NCBI GenBank assembly: GCA_000171835.1 | Contig: ABHC01000033.1 | Coordinates: 1-43,426 of the forward strand | Direction of reading: 5' to 3' | Length of the DNA stretch: 43,426 nucleotides | Source of the DNA: an alpha proteobacterium BAL199 | Lineage (GTDB): Bacteria; Pseudomonadota; Alphaproteobacteria; Thalassobaculales; Thalassobaculaceae | Shown here: positions 35,569 to 42,551 of the stretch, piece after piece | How the letters are laid out: every line of letters starts with the position of its first letter | Position numbering within the stretch: the first letter of the stretch is position 1 | The notes under the pieces: model-generated | The model's input: the letters and a program-made list of their open reading frames with translations, nothing else | Databases searched by the model: none | Told to the model about the DNA's origin: nothing | Made by a program: the position numbers and the translations under genes

Positions 35569-36021
35569 ATGACGGGTGACGGCTACATGGCGCGCGCTCT
35601 GGCGCAGGCGGAATCGGCAGCAAGTGCCGGAGAAGTGCCGGTCGGCGCCGTCGTGGTGCACGCTCCAAGCGGACGGGTTCTGGCCGAAGCCGGCAACCGC
35701 GTCGAGACCGATTGCGACCCGACGGCGCACGCCGAGGTGCTGGCGATCCGGGCCGCTGCCCGCGCTCTGGGCGCGCCTCGTTTGGTCGATTGCGACCTCT
35801 ACGTTACGCTCGAGCCGTGCGCGATGTGCGCCCAGGCGATTGCACACGCCCGTCTCCGCCGGCTGGTGTTCGGCGCCTACGATCCGAAGGGCGGCGGCGT
35901 GGAGCACGGAGCGAGGGTGCTCGAGCAGCCAACCTGTCACCATCGCCCCGAGATCGTCGGCGGAGTCGAGGAGAGCAAGGCTGCCGCGCTCCTCAAGGCG
36001 TTCTTCGCCGCACTCCGCTGA
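35569..36021 (+). CDS. tadA: tRNA adenosine(34) deaminase TadA
   Basis: 150 residues. The zinc-deaminase motifs are HAEVLAI (H54, E56) and [11 protein letters not shown] (C84, C87), and the middle has VPVGAVVV and the late [11 protein letters not shown] typical of TadA. It converts A34 to inosine in tRNA-Arg(ACG), an essential step. The ATG at 35569 is used; MARALAQAE six residues on is an alternative. The neighbours rluB and rsmD on the other strand support the call. Confidence 0.93.
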   Translation: MTGDGYMARALAQAESAASAGEVPVGAVVVHAPSGRVLAEAGNRVETDCDPTAHAEVLAIRAAARALGAPRLVDCDLYVTLEPCAMCAQAIAHARLRRLVFGAYDPKGGGVEHGARVLEQPTCHHRPEIVGGVEESKAAALLKAFFAALR

Positions 36022-36076
36022 CGGGCTCGCTCAAGCCGGTTCGGACGTCGCCAACCGCCGGTCCTTGCCCTTGGCC

Positions 36077-36196
36077 TCATTCTGAGACGCACGATTTCGG
36101 CCATCGCGCGGTCAGCCGTGCCCGGAAGGCCTCCAGCGAGCCCCCGGGCCGCGCATCATGCAATCGGACGACGACTGCGTCGGTTGCCTTAGTCAT
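36077..36196 (-). CDS. Possible 39-residue small ORF
   Basis: The frame starts at an ATG preceded by GGGTGGGGG at suitable spacing and reads MTKATDAVVVRLHDARPGGS in its first half, ending in CVSE. It lies in the otherwise empty 259-bp gap between tadA and the TIR-like gene, on the opposite strand to both. No family is recognised and the composition is not distinctive. Nothing else in this gap looks like a gene or tRNA. Confidence 0.2.
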   Translation of the reverse strand: MTKATDAVVVRLHDARPGGSLEAFRARLTARWPKSCVSE

Positions 36197-36280
36197 GCAT
36201 CCCCCACCCTCAGGCCTTGACCTCGGAGGCTACGCTCGACCAAAACTCCTGACGCGATCTTACCGAGCAGTGAAGTTTTC

Positions 36281-36682
36281 ATGACCGACGCGTCGCCGAC
36301 CACGAATCGCCGCATGCATCTGATCTTCGATCTTCAGCGTGGCCGTCTGGTCGCCCGGGAATTCTTGCGTGAGTTGTCCGCTCAGAGTTGGCTGCTGCAG
36401 GTTACCGGCGCGTCCAGGCGACACGATCTTGATCCGATGCATCGCGAAACCGTGATGGTCGAGACCATGCGCAAGGCCCAGATTGCCCTGGTGCTGATCA
36501 CACCGGCAGCGTCCACCAGCCGAAACGTGGTGGAGGAGATCCGATACGCCAAGCACGCCAACCTCCGGCTCGCCGGGGTGTTGCTGGCCGGCTCGACCGC
36601 GCATACCCAACTGCCCGACGGTTTGCACCGCTCCACGGTGGTCGGTTGGGACTGGGGCGCGTTGAAGAAGGCAGTATTGTAG
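36281..36682 (+). CDS. Orphan TIR-like (MTH538/DUF1863-type) domain protein
   Basis: 133 residues, one alpha/beta domain with no signal or membrane segment. The second half follows the TIR-like pattern: VETMRKAQIALVLITPAAST (helix then strand with VLI), SRNVVEEIRYAKHANL (the S-x-x-V-x-x-E-I helix whose Glu85/86 corresponds to the TIR/NADase glutamate position), LAGVLLAG, then LPDGLHRSTVVGWDWGALKK. This matches MTH538-like TIR relatives such as the ThsB side of Thoeris. The first strand, MHLIFDL, is short and divergent. No ThsA-like SIR2/SLOG partner is in view. It sits at the start of an accessory region, 9 nt from a convergent glycosyltransferase gene. Enzymatic activity is inferred only. 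Confidence 0.6.
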   Translation: MTDASPTTNRRMHLIFDLQRGRLVAREFLRELSAQSWLLQVTGASRRHDLDPMHRETVMVETMRKAQIALVLITPAASTSRNVVEEIRYAKHANLRLAGVLLAGSTAHTQLPDGLHRSTVVGWDWGALKKAVL

Positions 36683-36691
36683 ACGGCGGGG

Positions 36692-38257
36692 CTACTGCAG
36701 ATCCTGAAGCTCATCCCGGTCGTTGACAGTCAGCACGCGGCCTTGGTTCAGACCGACCTTCGGTGGTTCAGGGAGATCGGCTTCAATCGTTTCCACAAAC
36801 CCCATCACGGCCCGCTCAATCTCGACCGCACTCAGATCTCGAATGTCGTATCCGAACGTGTTGAGCAGGCTCCTTTCGCGGATCCTTCCGAGCGAACCGT
36901 AGGCGCGTCGCTCGACGACCAGCCGTCCGTCGGAGCTCGAATGGATCGGCTTCACGACCGTCCAGTTGCGGCGGCCCCATGGCAGCAGATCGAATGGGTG
37001 CCAGTTCAGAAACAGGCACGGGGTCCCGTACAGGAGGGGAACGAGCGACAAGCCAGAGCTCGAACCGATATGGAAACTGGCGATCCCCGGCAGCAGGATG
37101 TCCAACGCCTCGGATTTCAGCTCGGACACGGCGTAATCAAAAACCCCTGCGATCGGTGGCAATGGGGTCATCGACGAGTCTCCAAGACGGATGACTTGGT
37201 AACCTTGCTCCACCAGTTTTATCAGTGCGACCCGATACGCGGTAATGTCGACGTCGCGCAGGCTGGAAGCCCCTACCGCGCGAAAGCCGCCCTCCCGGCA
37301 ATGCAGAGTGACAATTTGATCACCGGGACTGATACCGGTTGCATCGAAGAAACTCAGCAGGGCTGGATCCCGTTGTGACGGTCGATCCAGGATTGCTCCA
37401 CAGGCCTCCCCGGATCGATCTGCCACGATCCCGCAGGCTTCGAAATAGTCAACGAAACGCCCGTCCATCCACTCATGATGGCTACTGTCGTGATGGTCGG
37501 CGAACACCGATCCTTTAGGAACAGTTTTTACATTCTTAGATAAAACCAAGAGATTATTCCAAAGAACTCGATTGGCAATCCCTCCTCTCCAAATTTCTGC
37601 TGTTCGAAAATCCGACACGCCAATAGACTGACCTTTGATTAAAAATAACAACAATACTAGATGCCCAATAGCAAACGTCCATTGATCTGTAAATCCTCTG
37701 ATTTCACCTTTATATAAATTCCTTCTAATTCTTCTGATAAATTCCGATTTTCCAAGTGATATAATATCTTTCAATCTAAAAAAACCAGCTGAAGATAATA
37801 TACCAATCAAACTTCCCTTCAATCTAATGATATCAAACGCATCAGAAACTGACGATGGTTTTATTTTTTTAGAAATAATAGCCAGCGTAATTTCAAAGTT
37901 ATCCTTACAGTTTTCAAAATTTATGAACATATTGTTGACTTTTTCCAAATCAACTCGATTGTTTGCCAACAGCGCCGCTGCAATAAACGATCTAATTCGA
38001 TAGTCACGATTGGGAGCCGATTCGGCGAACACTCGAAGCATGTCAACATCGACTCTCCCAACAGCGTAGAGTACCTTCCTGAGAATCTTGCCATCAATTT
38101 TTACATTTGATTGAATACTCAACCGTCGAAACCACGAGAACACTTCGTGCGGATCATCGATCGCAAGAATTACATCGGAAAAATTCTCAAACGCAGCCGG
38201 ATTCTCCAACAGGTGAGTTTCCGCAAGCCCTATTTTTTCAACAATGCTACCCGTCAT
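36692..38257 (-). CDS. TIGR04372-type glycosyltransferase with AT-rich N-terminal half
   Basis: 521 residues. From about residue 190 the sequence follows the TIGR04372 glycosyltransferase family: FAIGHLVLLL, the SVFADHHDSSHHEW region, QIVTLHCREGGF (~315), VDITAYRVALIKLVEQGYQV with IRLGDSSMTPLPP, and SELKSEALDILLPGIASF then HIGSSSGLSLVPLLYGTPC (~395-415), a nucleotide-sugar-binding-like GT-B region. The first ~190 residues are helical and unassigned. The DNA for residues 1 to ~245 is very AT-rich (some 60-bp stretches near 25-37% GC), whereas the rest is near 60%, a mosaic or recently acquired gene. The ATG directly abuts the stop of the truncated upstream gene (TAAATG). The role is likely in a surface glycan; donor and acceptor are unknown. 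Confidence 0.78.
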   Translation of the reverse strand: MTGSIVEKIGLAETHLLENPAAFENFSDVILAIDDPHEVFSWFRRLSIQSNVKIDGKILRKVLYAVGRVDVDMLRVFAESAPNRDYRIRSFIAAALLANNRVDLEKVNNMFINFENCKDNFEITLAIISKKIKPSSVSDAFDIIRLKGSLIGILSSAGFFRLKDIISLGKSEFIRRIRRNLYKGEIRGFTDQWTFAIGHLVLLLFLIKGQSIGVSDFRTAEIWRGGIANRVLWNNLLVLSKNVKTVPKGSVFADHHDSSHHEWMDGRFVDYFEACGIVADRSGEACGAILDRPSQRDPALLSFFDATGISPGDQIVTLHCREGGFRAVGASSLRDVDITAYRVALIKLVEQGYQVIRLGDSSMTPLPPIAGVFDYAVSELKSEALDILLPGIASFHIGSSSGLSLVPLLYGTPCLFLNWHPFDLLPWGRRNWTVVKPIHSSSDGRLVVERRAYGSLGRIRERSLLNTFGYDIRDLSAVEIERAVMGFVETIEADLPEPPKVGLNQGRVLTVNDRDELQDLQ

Positions 38258-38522
38258 TTAAATTCCATCGATAGCAACCTTCACCATCAGCAAGGGCACA
38301 ACGAGGCGATCGCTCTGGACCGAAGTTCCTAACATATTCACGTCCGGCAATTGGCTGATGCAATGGGTCGCATCGACCGCGACCGTTAGCTGAAACGACA
38401 CGTTCCGCACGCAACGTCCCAGCTCCACCCGGTAGCCTTTCCCGTCTGACTCGGCAAGCACCAGCCGATCCGCAACGTGCTGTCTTCCGCTCGCACGGAT
38501 CGACGCTCCAATCCCGCAGAGG
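38258..38522 (-). pseudogene. 3' stump of an unidentified gene cut by the IS3 element
   Basis: An open frame runs on the minus strand from the IS3 end to a TAA that abuts the glycosyltransferase ATG. It encodes about 87 residues, including ASGRQHVADRLVLAESDGK and the C-terminal LVVPLLMVKVAIDGI. There is no start with a ribosome site near the IS border; a GTG at 38461 would give only 67 residues. The tight TAAATG junction indicates it was the upstream gene of the same operon, its 5' part removed when the IS arrived. I do not recognise the family. Confidence 0.5.
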
Positions 38523-38583
38523 TGGCCCCTGAAAACCGGACAGCCGGTTAAGCTGTTCCCGTCGATGAGAAGGACGGGATTGG

Positions 38584-38871
38584 ATGGGCAAGGTCACGCG
38601 CAGGCGATACACGGCTGATTTCAAGGCGAAGGTGGCACTGGAGGCGATCCGGGGCGAGTTGACGCTGGCCGAGTTGGCGGCGAAGCACAGCATTCATCAG
38701 ACGATGATCGCGGCCTGGAAGAAGCAGGCTGTGGAGGGAATGGCCGCGACGTTCTCCGGCAAGGCCGAGGCCGTACAAGCAACGAGCGAGGCGGAGCTTA
38801 CGAAGCTGCACGCCAAGATCGGCCAACTGGTGATCGAGAAGGATTTTTTATCGAAGGCCTTCGGTCGATGA
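38584..38871 (+). CDS. IS3-family transposase OrfA (HTH_Tnp_1)
   Basis: 95 residues. An N-terminal helix-turn-helix (RYTADFKAKVALEAIRGELT, AELAAKHSIHQTMIAAWKK) binds the IS ends; a leucine-zipper-like helix (ELTKLHAKIGQLVIEKDFL) follows. Length and sequence are intact. It overlaps orfB as ATGA, and a T TTTTTA slippery heptamer at 38844-38850 lies near its end. Confidence 0.9.
   Translation: MGKVTRRRYTADFKAKVALEAIRGELTLAELAAKHSIHQTMIAAWKKQAVEGMAATFSGKAEAVQATSEAELTKLHAKIGQLVIEKDFLSKAFGR
38844..38850 (+). promoter_or_regulatory. Slippery heptamer T TTT TTA for -1 frameshifting in the IS3 orfA/orfB overlap
   Basis: In the orfA frame the bases read GAT TTT TTA, so the heptamer is T TTT TTA with codons in the register required for -1 slippage (X XXY YYZ). 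A -1 shift enters exactly the orfB frame, and that frame stays open through 38868 into orfB. AGAAGGA just upstream could act as the Shine-Dalgarno-like stimulator known in IS3 elements. Most IS3 members use A-runs, so the U-run form is less usual. Confidence 0.6.
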
Positions 38872-39711
38872 GCCTCGACCGGAGGCGCCTGATGATCGAC
38901 CCGGCGCATGCACTCCTGTCGATCGTACAGCAATGCAGGTTGGTCTCGATTAGCCGCTCGGCGTTCTACTACGAGCCGACCGGCGAGACACCGCTGAACC
39001 TGGCGCTGATGCGGCTGATCGACGAGCAGTTCCTGGAGACGCCGTTCTATGGCGCTCGTCAGATGGCGCGGCACCTGCGGCGCCGGGGCTATGTCGTCGG
39101 CCGCAAGCGAGTAAGGCGCCTGATGGCGAGGATGGGCCTGGCGGTGATCTACCAGAGGCCCAGGACGAGCGAGCCGCATCCGGCGCATCGGACCTACAAG
39201 TACCTGCTGCGGCACCTGGCGATCGACCGGCCGAACCACGTCCCCCTCTCGGCGATGCGAGCATCGCCTGCCGGGCAGCGGGTGTGCAGATATCACCTAC
39301 ATCCCGATGCGCCGCGGCTTCCTGTACCTGGTGGCCATCATGGACTGGGCGACGCGCAACGTCCTGGCATGGCGGCTGTCGAACACGATGGATGTCGAGT
39401 TCTGCATCCAGGCCCTGGAAGACGCGTTGCTCCAGTTCGGCGCGCCGGAAATCTTCAACACCGACCAGGGCAGCCAGTTCACCAGCCCACGCTTCACCGA
39501 CGTGCTGAAGGACGCCGGCGTTCGGATCTCGATGGATGGGCGTGGGCGCTGGATGGACAACGTGTTCATTGAGCGGCTCTGGCGTTCGATGAAATACGAA
39601 TGCGTCTACCTGCACGCGTTCGAGACCGGGTCGGAACTGCGCGCCGGGCTTGCCAAGTAGGTCAGCTACTACAACGCCGACCGGCCACACTCGGGCCTTG
39701 GCGGCCGTACT
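38868..39711 (+). pseudogene. IS3-family transposase OrfB (rve/DDE), frameshifted, nonsense-mutated and 3'-truncated
   Basis: The first part (38868 to ~39241) encodes the HTH_21 region ending LRHLAIDRPNHV. About 37-40 extra bases containing a palindrome then shift the frame. The second part resumes at 39286 with ADITYIPMRRGFLYLVAIMD, continuing to the DDE catalytic region (NTDQGSQFTSPRF, IERLWRSMKYE). At 39658-39660 a TAG stands where relatives have a Trp or similar codon, and the frame continues VSYYNADRPHSGLGGRT until the IS sequence ends. The encoded integrase cannot be made whole. Confidence 0.88.
39242..39282. repeat. Short palindromic insertion inside orfB
   Basis: Within the otherwise conserved transposase sequence between NHV and CADITYIP there are ~40 extra bases. 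They contain a perfect inverted repeat GGCGATGC GA GCATCGCC (39251-39268) and a second short one, CTGCC G GGCAG (39268-39278). The insert length is 1 mod 3, explaining the frameshift. This looks like a REP-type or miniature palindromic element that landed in the IS. Confidence 0.6.
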
Positions 39712-40072
39712 TCCCCGATGCACGGGCCAGTTCGTCACGAACGTTCAGTCGCGGGATCGCGACGACATGCTGTGCCGGAACCTTCAGCCTGTCGGCAACG
39801 GACCTCCCCTCATCCTGGAAGCCCGCGGCAATCAGAAGCGTTGCGCGGTTCGCCGTGGCGATTGCAACGATCCCCGCCTCCAGGGCGGCCAGATCGTCCT
39901 GGAACGCCACCAACACGATGATCTCGCTGCCTTCGAGACGCTCCCGGGTCACACGGGTCGGTGAAATGGCTTCGACCCGGCCGGCATCCGACAACTGGGT
40001 CAGCTTCTCCGTCACGGCCTTGCGCAGCAGCGGGTCTGCCGCGATCACCAGGATCTCTGAGGATCGGCTCAT
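39662..40072 (-). pseudogene. Receiver-like gene of the chemotaxis operon, 3' end replaced by IS3 sequence (possible cheB remnant)
   Basis: About 118 native residues with a CheY-like alternating pattern: SSEILVIAADPLLRKAVTEK, EIIVLVAFQDD, ATLLIAAGFQDEGRS, HVVAIPRLNVRDELARA. The acidic pair and phospho-acceptor Asp of true receivers are not recognisable. From about 39711 the frame reads backwards into the IS3 remnant (residues GKYGRQGPSVAGRRCSS), so the C-terminus is foreign. The ATG overlaps the cheR stop (ATGA). A gene directly after cheR is often cheB, and a lost methylesterase domain would fit, but nothing of that domain remains. Confidence 0.6.
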
Positions 40073-40908
40073 GACGCGATCCGTTTCCGAAAGATGGCAG
40101 GCTGCAACTGCTCGAGATACTCGCGGGTGTGATCGGGATTGTCGGTGTGACCGATAAACAGGTATCCGCCCGGCGCCAGCAGTTCCGCCAGATTGCGGAT
40201 CAGCTTCCGACGCGTATCATCGTCGAAATAGATCATGACGTTGCGGCAGAAGATGACGTGAAAGCCGCCCCTCAGGAAATCCAGCGGGTCGACCAGATTC
40301 AGCCAGCGGAACATGACGTCGTCGCGCACCGACTTGACGACCCGATACCGGCCACCATCCAGCGGCTCCAGAAAACGCGAGCGCCAGTCCGCGGGCATGT
40401 ACCGGAATGCGTCCGACTTGAATTCGCCGGCCGCGCCACGCCTCAGAGCACGAACCGCGATGTCGGTGGCCAGAACGCCGGCATCAAGGTCCTCGTACTG
40501 TTTCCCGAAATACGCGCGCATGGCCATGACGATGGAATACGCCTCCTCACCGGCGGCTGCAGCGGCACTCCAGATTCGCAGATCCGTGCGCCCCGATCGC
40601 GTCGTCCTTTGCTTGATCTCAGGCAGGACGGTCGAGGCCAGGAACTCGAAATGCGCCGGTTCCCGGTAGAAGTAACTGTGGTTGGTCGACAACTGCTCGA
40701 CCACCTCGATCAGCAGGTCGTCACGCCCATCTGTGCCGGCCTCGCGAATCAGCGCGTTGATCGACCGGTGGCCGGAAGAATTGACGTAACCAAGCAACCG
40801 AGATCGTAGAAAGTTCTCCGCGTCACCCGGCAGAACAATCCCGAACCTGGCGTGCATGAGCCGGCGAAACGCGCCGAACTCAGCACTCGTGACGTCAATA
40901 CTTTCCAA
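40069..40908 (-). CDS. cheR: Chemotaxis protein methyltransferase CheR
   Basis: 279 residues. The N-terminal helical CheR_N domain (~5-60) is followed by the SAM-dependent methyltransferase domain with [16 protein letters not shown] (75-90), motif [20 protein letters not shown] (112-130) and [14 protein letters not shown] near 215-230. It methylates glutamates in the signalling domains of MCPs. Motif I has Ala where most CheR have Cys-Ser-Thr-Gly (WSAGCSTGEEPYS), a mild departure. It starts 14 nt inside the MCP gene end, so it most likely modifies that receptor. Confidence 0.9.
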   Translation of the reverse strand: MESIDVTSAEFGAFRRLMHARFGIVLPGDAENFLRSRLLGYVNSSGHRSINALIREAGTDGRDDLLIEVVEQLSTNHSYFYREPAHFEFLASTVLPEIKQRTTRSGRTDLRIWSAAAAAGEEAYSIVMAMRAYFGKQYEDLDAGVLATDIAVRALRRGAAGEFKSDAFRYMPADWRSRFLEPLDGGRYRVVKSVRDDVMFRWLNLVDPLDFLRGGFHVIFCRNVMIYFDDDTRRKLIRNLAELLAPGGYLFIGHTDNPDHTREYLEQLQPAIFRKRIAS

Positions 40909-42544
40909 AATCGCCCGACGTGATCTTGTCCTTGGGGTCCTTACCGGTACCCTCGGTCGACTTGCCGGCTTTGGGTTTTGACGGTGCCGGTTCCGGCTCG
41001 TCGTCGTGACTCGTGTTGGCCGCCCCGTTCAGTTTGAACCGGGAAACCGACTGCTGCAGCTCGCGTCCCCGGGTCGCCAGCGAGCCGGACGTTGCCGCCA
41101 TCTGCTGGGCAGCGGCAGCGTTCTGCTGGATGACCGTGTTCAGGCGGTGGATAGCGACGTTGATCTCGTCGGCGCCGATCGATTGCTCCTCGCTGGCCGC
41201 CGTGATCCCCTGCACCAAATCCTTCGTCCGGGTGATCTCCGGCAACAGTTCGCTCAGCAGGCGGCTGGTGTTCTCCGCCGCCTCACGGCCATCGGCCGAC
41301 GCGTCCTGGATCTCGCTGGCGGCCTGCTTGCTGATCTCGGCCAACCGCGAGACTTCCGATGCGACCACCGCAAAGCCGCGGCCGTGCTCACCGGCGCGGG
41401 CGGCCTCGACCGACGCGTTCAGCGCCAGCAATTCGACCTTCCGCGTGATCTCCTCGACCACCAGGATCTTGTCGGAGATGTGCTTCATGGCGGCGGCGGT
41501 TTGGCCCATCGCCTCTGAGCAGCGGGTGGCTTCGCTGGCCATGCGCTCGGAGACCTTCTCGGTTTCCTCGGCGTTCTTTGCGTTCTGGCGGATGCCCGCG
41601 GACATCTCCTCCATGGCGGCTGAGGTTTCCTGCACACTGGAAGCTTGGTCGTTCACCCCGTCAGCGACCTGCTGGGCGGCTTGGCGAAGCTCGGCACTGC
41701 CGCTGCTCACGCCATTCGATGCGGTGCGAATGGTGCCGAGCATGTCCCGCAGATTGTCCTGCATCGCCGCGACCGAACTCAGGACCCTGCCGATCTCGTC
41801 GGTTGCCCCATCGGTCTCGACCGTGGCAGACAGGTCGCCCGCGCCGAACCGATCGACGATCTTCACCGTGGCATTGAGCCGCTGGCGGATCTGCAGGGCC
41901 AACGCGACGCCGGACAGAAGCGACAGAACGACCGTGATCACAGCTGCAATGATCAGGTGCTGCACTGCCTGCTGTTCGGCTTCTTCGATGAACTTCATCG
42001 ATTTGGCCGTCAACGCGTTGGTGCGATCCAGCAGGTCCTGCATGTAGGCGTTCGAACGCGTTTCCGCTTCCTCGATCCGTTGCATCTTGTCCTGGAGGAA
42101 CGATAACTCGGGAACACGCCCTCCCGATGCCGCAATCAGTTCTTTCAGCTGAATGAACACGACCTCGGCAGAGGTATTCAGAGTATCGTGTTCTTTTTCG
42201 ACTTTCCGCATCAAGCTTTGCAATTCTCGGTACTCGGCCGAACGTGAATCGTTTTCATTCACCACGGAGTTCAAGAGAGCATCGATCTTCTGATGCTCTT
42301 CTTCCGCCTTGTGCGAATATTCGTTGAACTTCTCGATGTGTTCGTTGGTCTTCGCCCCGCGACCCTGTCCGACATTCGACAATGTGATGTGAATTTCCAT
42401 TTCCTGCAGAAGCTGGTGCTCGATCGCGCTGGATACGAGTTGGGAAATCGGTGTTTCGATTTCCGCGATGTGCTCGACCTGCTTACCGATCGTGGCCATC
42501 GTGAATATGGCATAGCCGGCGAAGCTACTCAGGGCCGCAGCCAT
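40895..42544 (-). CDS. Methyl-accepting chemotaxis protein, N-terminus truncated by ISL3 insertion
   Basis: 549 residues remain. Residues 1-17 ([16 protein letters not shown]) are the second half of a first membrane helix. A helical periplasmic sensor domain (~20-195) follows, then TM2 (~197-218), HAMP (~219-270), and a long signalling coiled coil with the tip [34 protein letters not shown]. There is no NWETF-type C-terminal pentapeptide; the tail is Pro/Lys/Asp-rich. The ATG at 42544 is an internal codon: the coding frame continues upstream (GTT TTC ATG) until the ISL3 end at 42552. Loss of the cytoplasmic N-terminus and half of TM1 probably disturbs insertion and expression. cheR overlaps its end. 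Confidence 0.85.
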   Translation of the reverse strand: MAAALSSFAGYAIFTMATIGKQVEHIAEIETPISQLVSSAIEHQLLQEMEIHITLSNVGQGRGAKTNEHIEKFNEYSHKAEEEHQKIDALLNSVVNENDSRSAEYRELQSLMRKVEKEHDTLNTSAEVVFIQLKELIAASGGRVPELSFLQDKMQRIEEAETRSNAYMQDLLDRTNALTAKSMKFIEEAEQQAVQHLIIAAVITVVLSLLSGVALALQIRQRLNATVKIVDRFGAGDLSATVETDGATDEIGRVLSSVAAMQDNLRDMLGTIRTASNGVSSGSAELRQAAQQVADGVNDQASSVQETSAAMEEMSAGIRQNAKNAEETEKVSERMASEATRCSEAMGQTAAAMKHISDKILVVEEITRKVELLALNASVEAARAGEHGRGFAVVASEVSRLAEISKQAASEIQDASADGREAAENTSRLLSELLPEITRTKDLVQGITAASEEQSIGADEINVAIHRLNTVIQQNAAAAQQMAATSGSLATRGRELQQSVSRFKLNGAANTSHDDEPEPAPSKPKAGKSTEGTGKDPKDKITSGDFGKY

Positions 42545-42551
42545 GAAAACA

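Larger units (their letters stand above)
38523..39711 (+). mobile_element. IS3-family insertion sequence, degenerate and missing its right end
   Basis: The left terminus begins TGGCCCCTGAAAACCGGACA at 38523, the TG...GGACA form of IS3-family inverted repeats. orfA and orfB follow. The reverse copy of the terminal repeat is absent downstream: similarity to the transposase stops after YNADRPHSGLGGRT at about 39711, directly inside a receiver-like gene read from the other strand. A target duplication therefore cannot be defined. orfB is broken three ways, so the element cannot move by itself. Confidence 0.85.

Noticed and set aside
36022-36280. Possible tRNA or small RNA between tadA and the TIR-like gene
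   Set aside because: I found no cloverleaf, CCA end or GTTCRA arm, and no promoter-terminator pair; only a weak 39-residue ORF.
38247-38693. 148-residue minus-strand frame crossing the IS3 left end
   Set aside because: It joins host and IS sequence in a frame different from the stump coupled to the glycosyltransferase; a chance frame across an insertion border.
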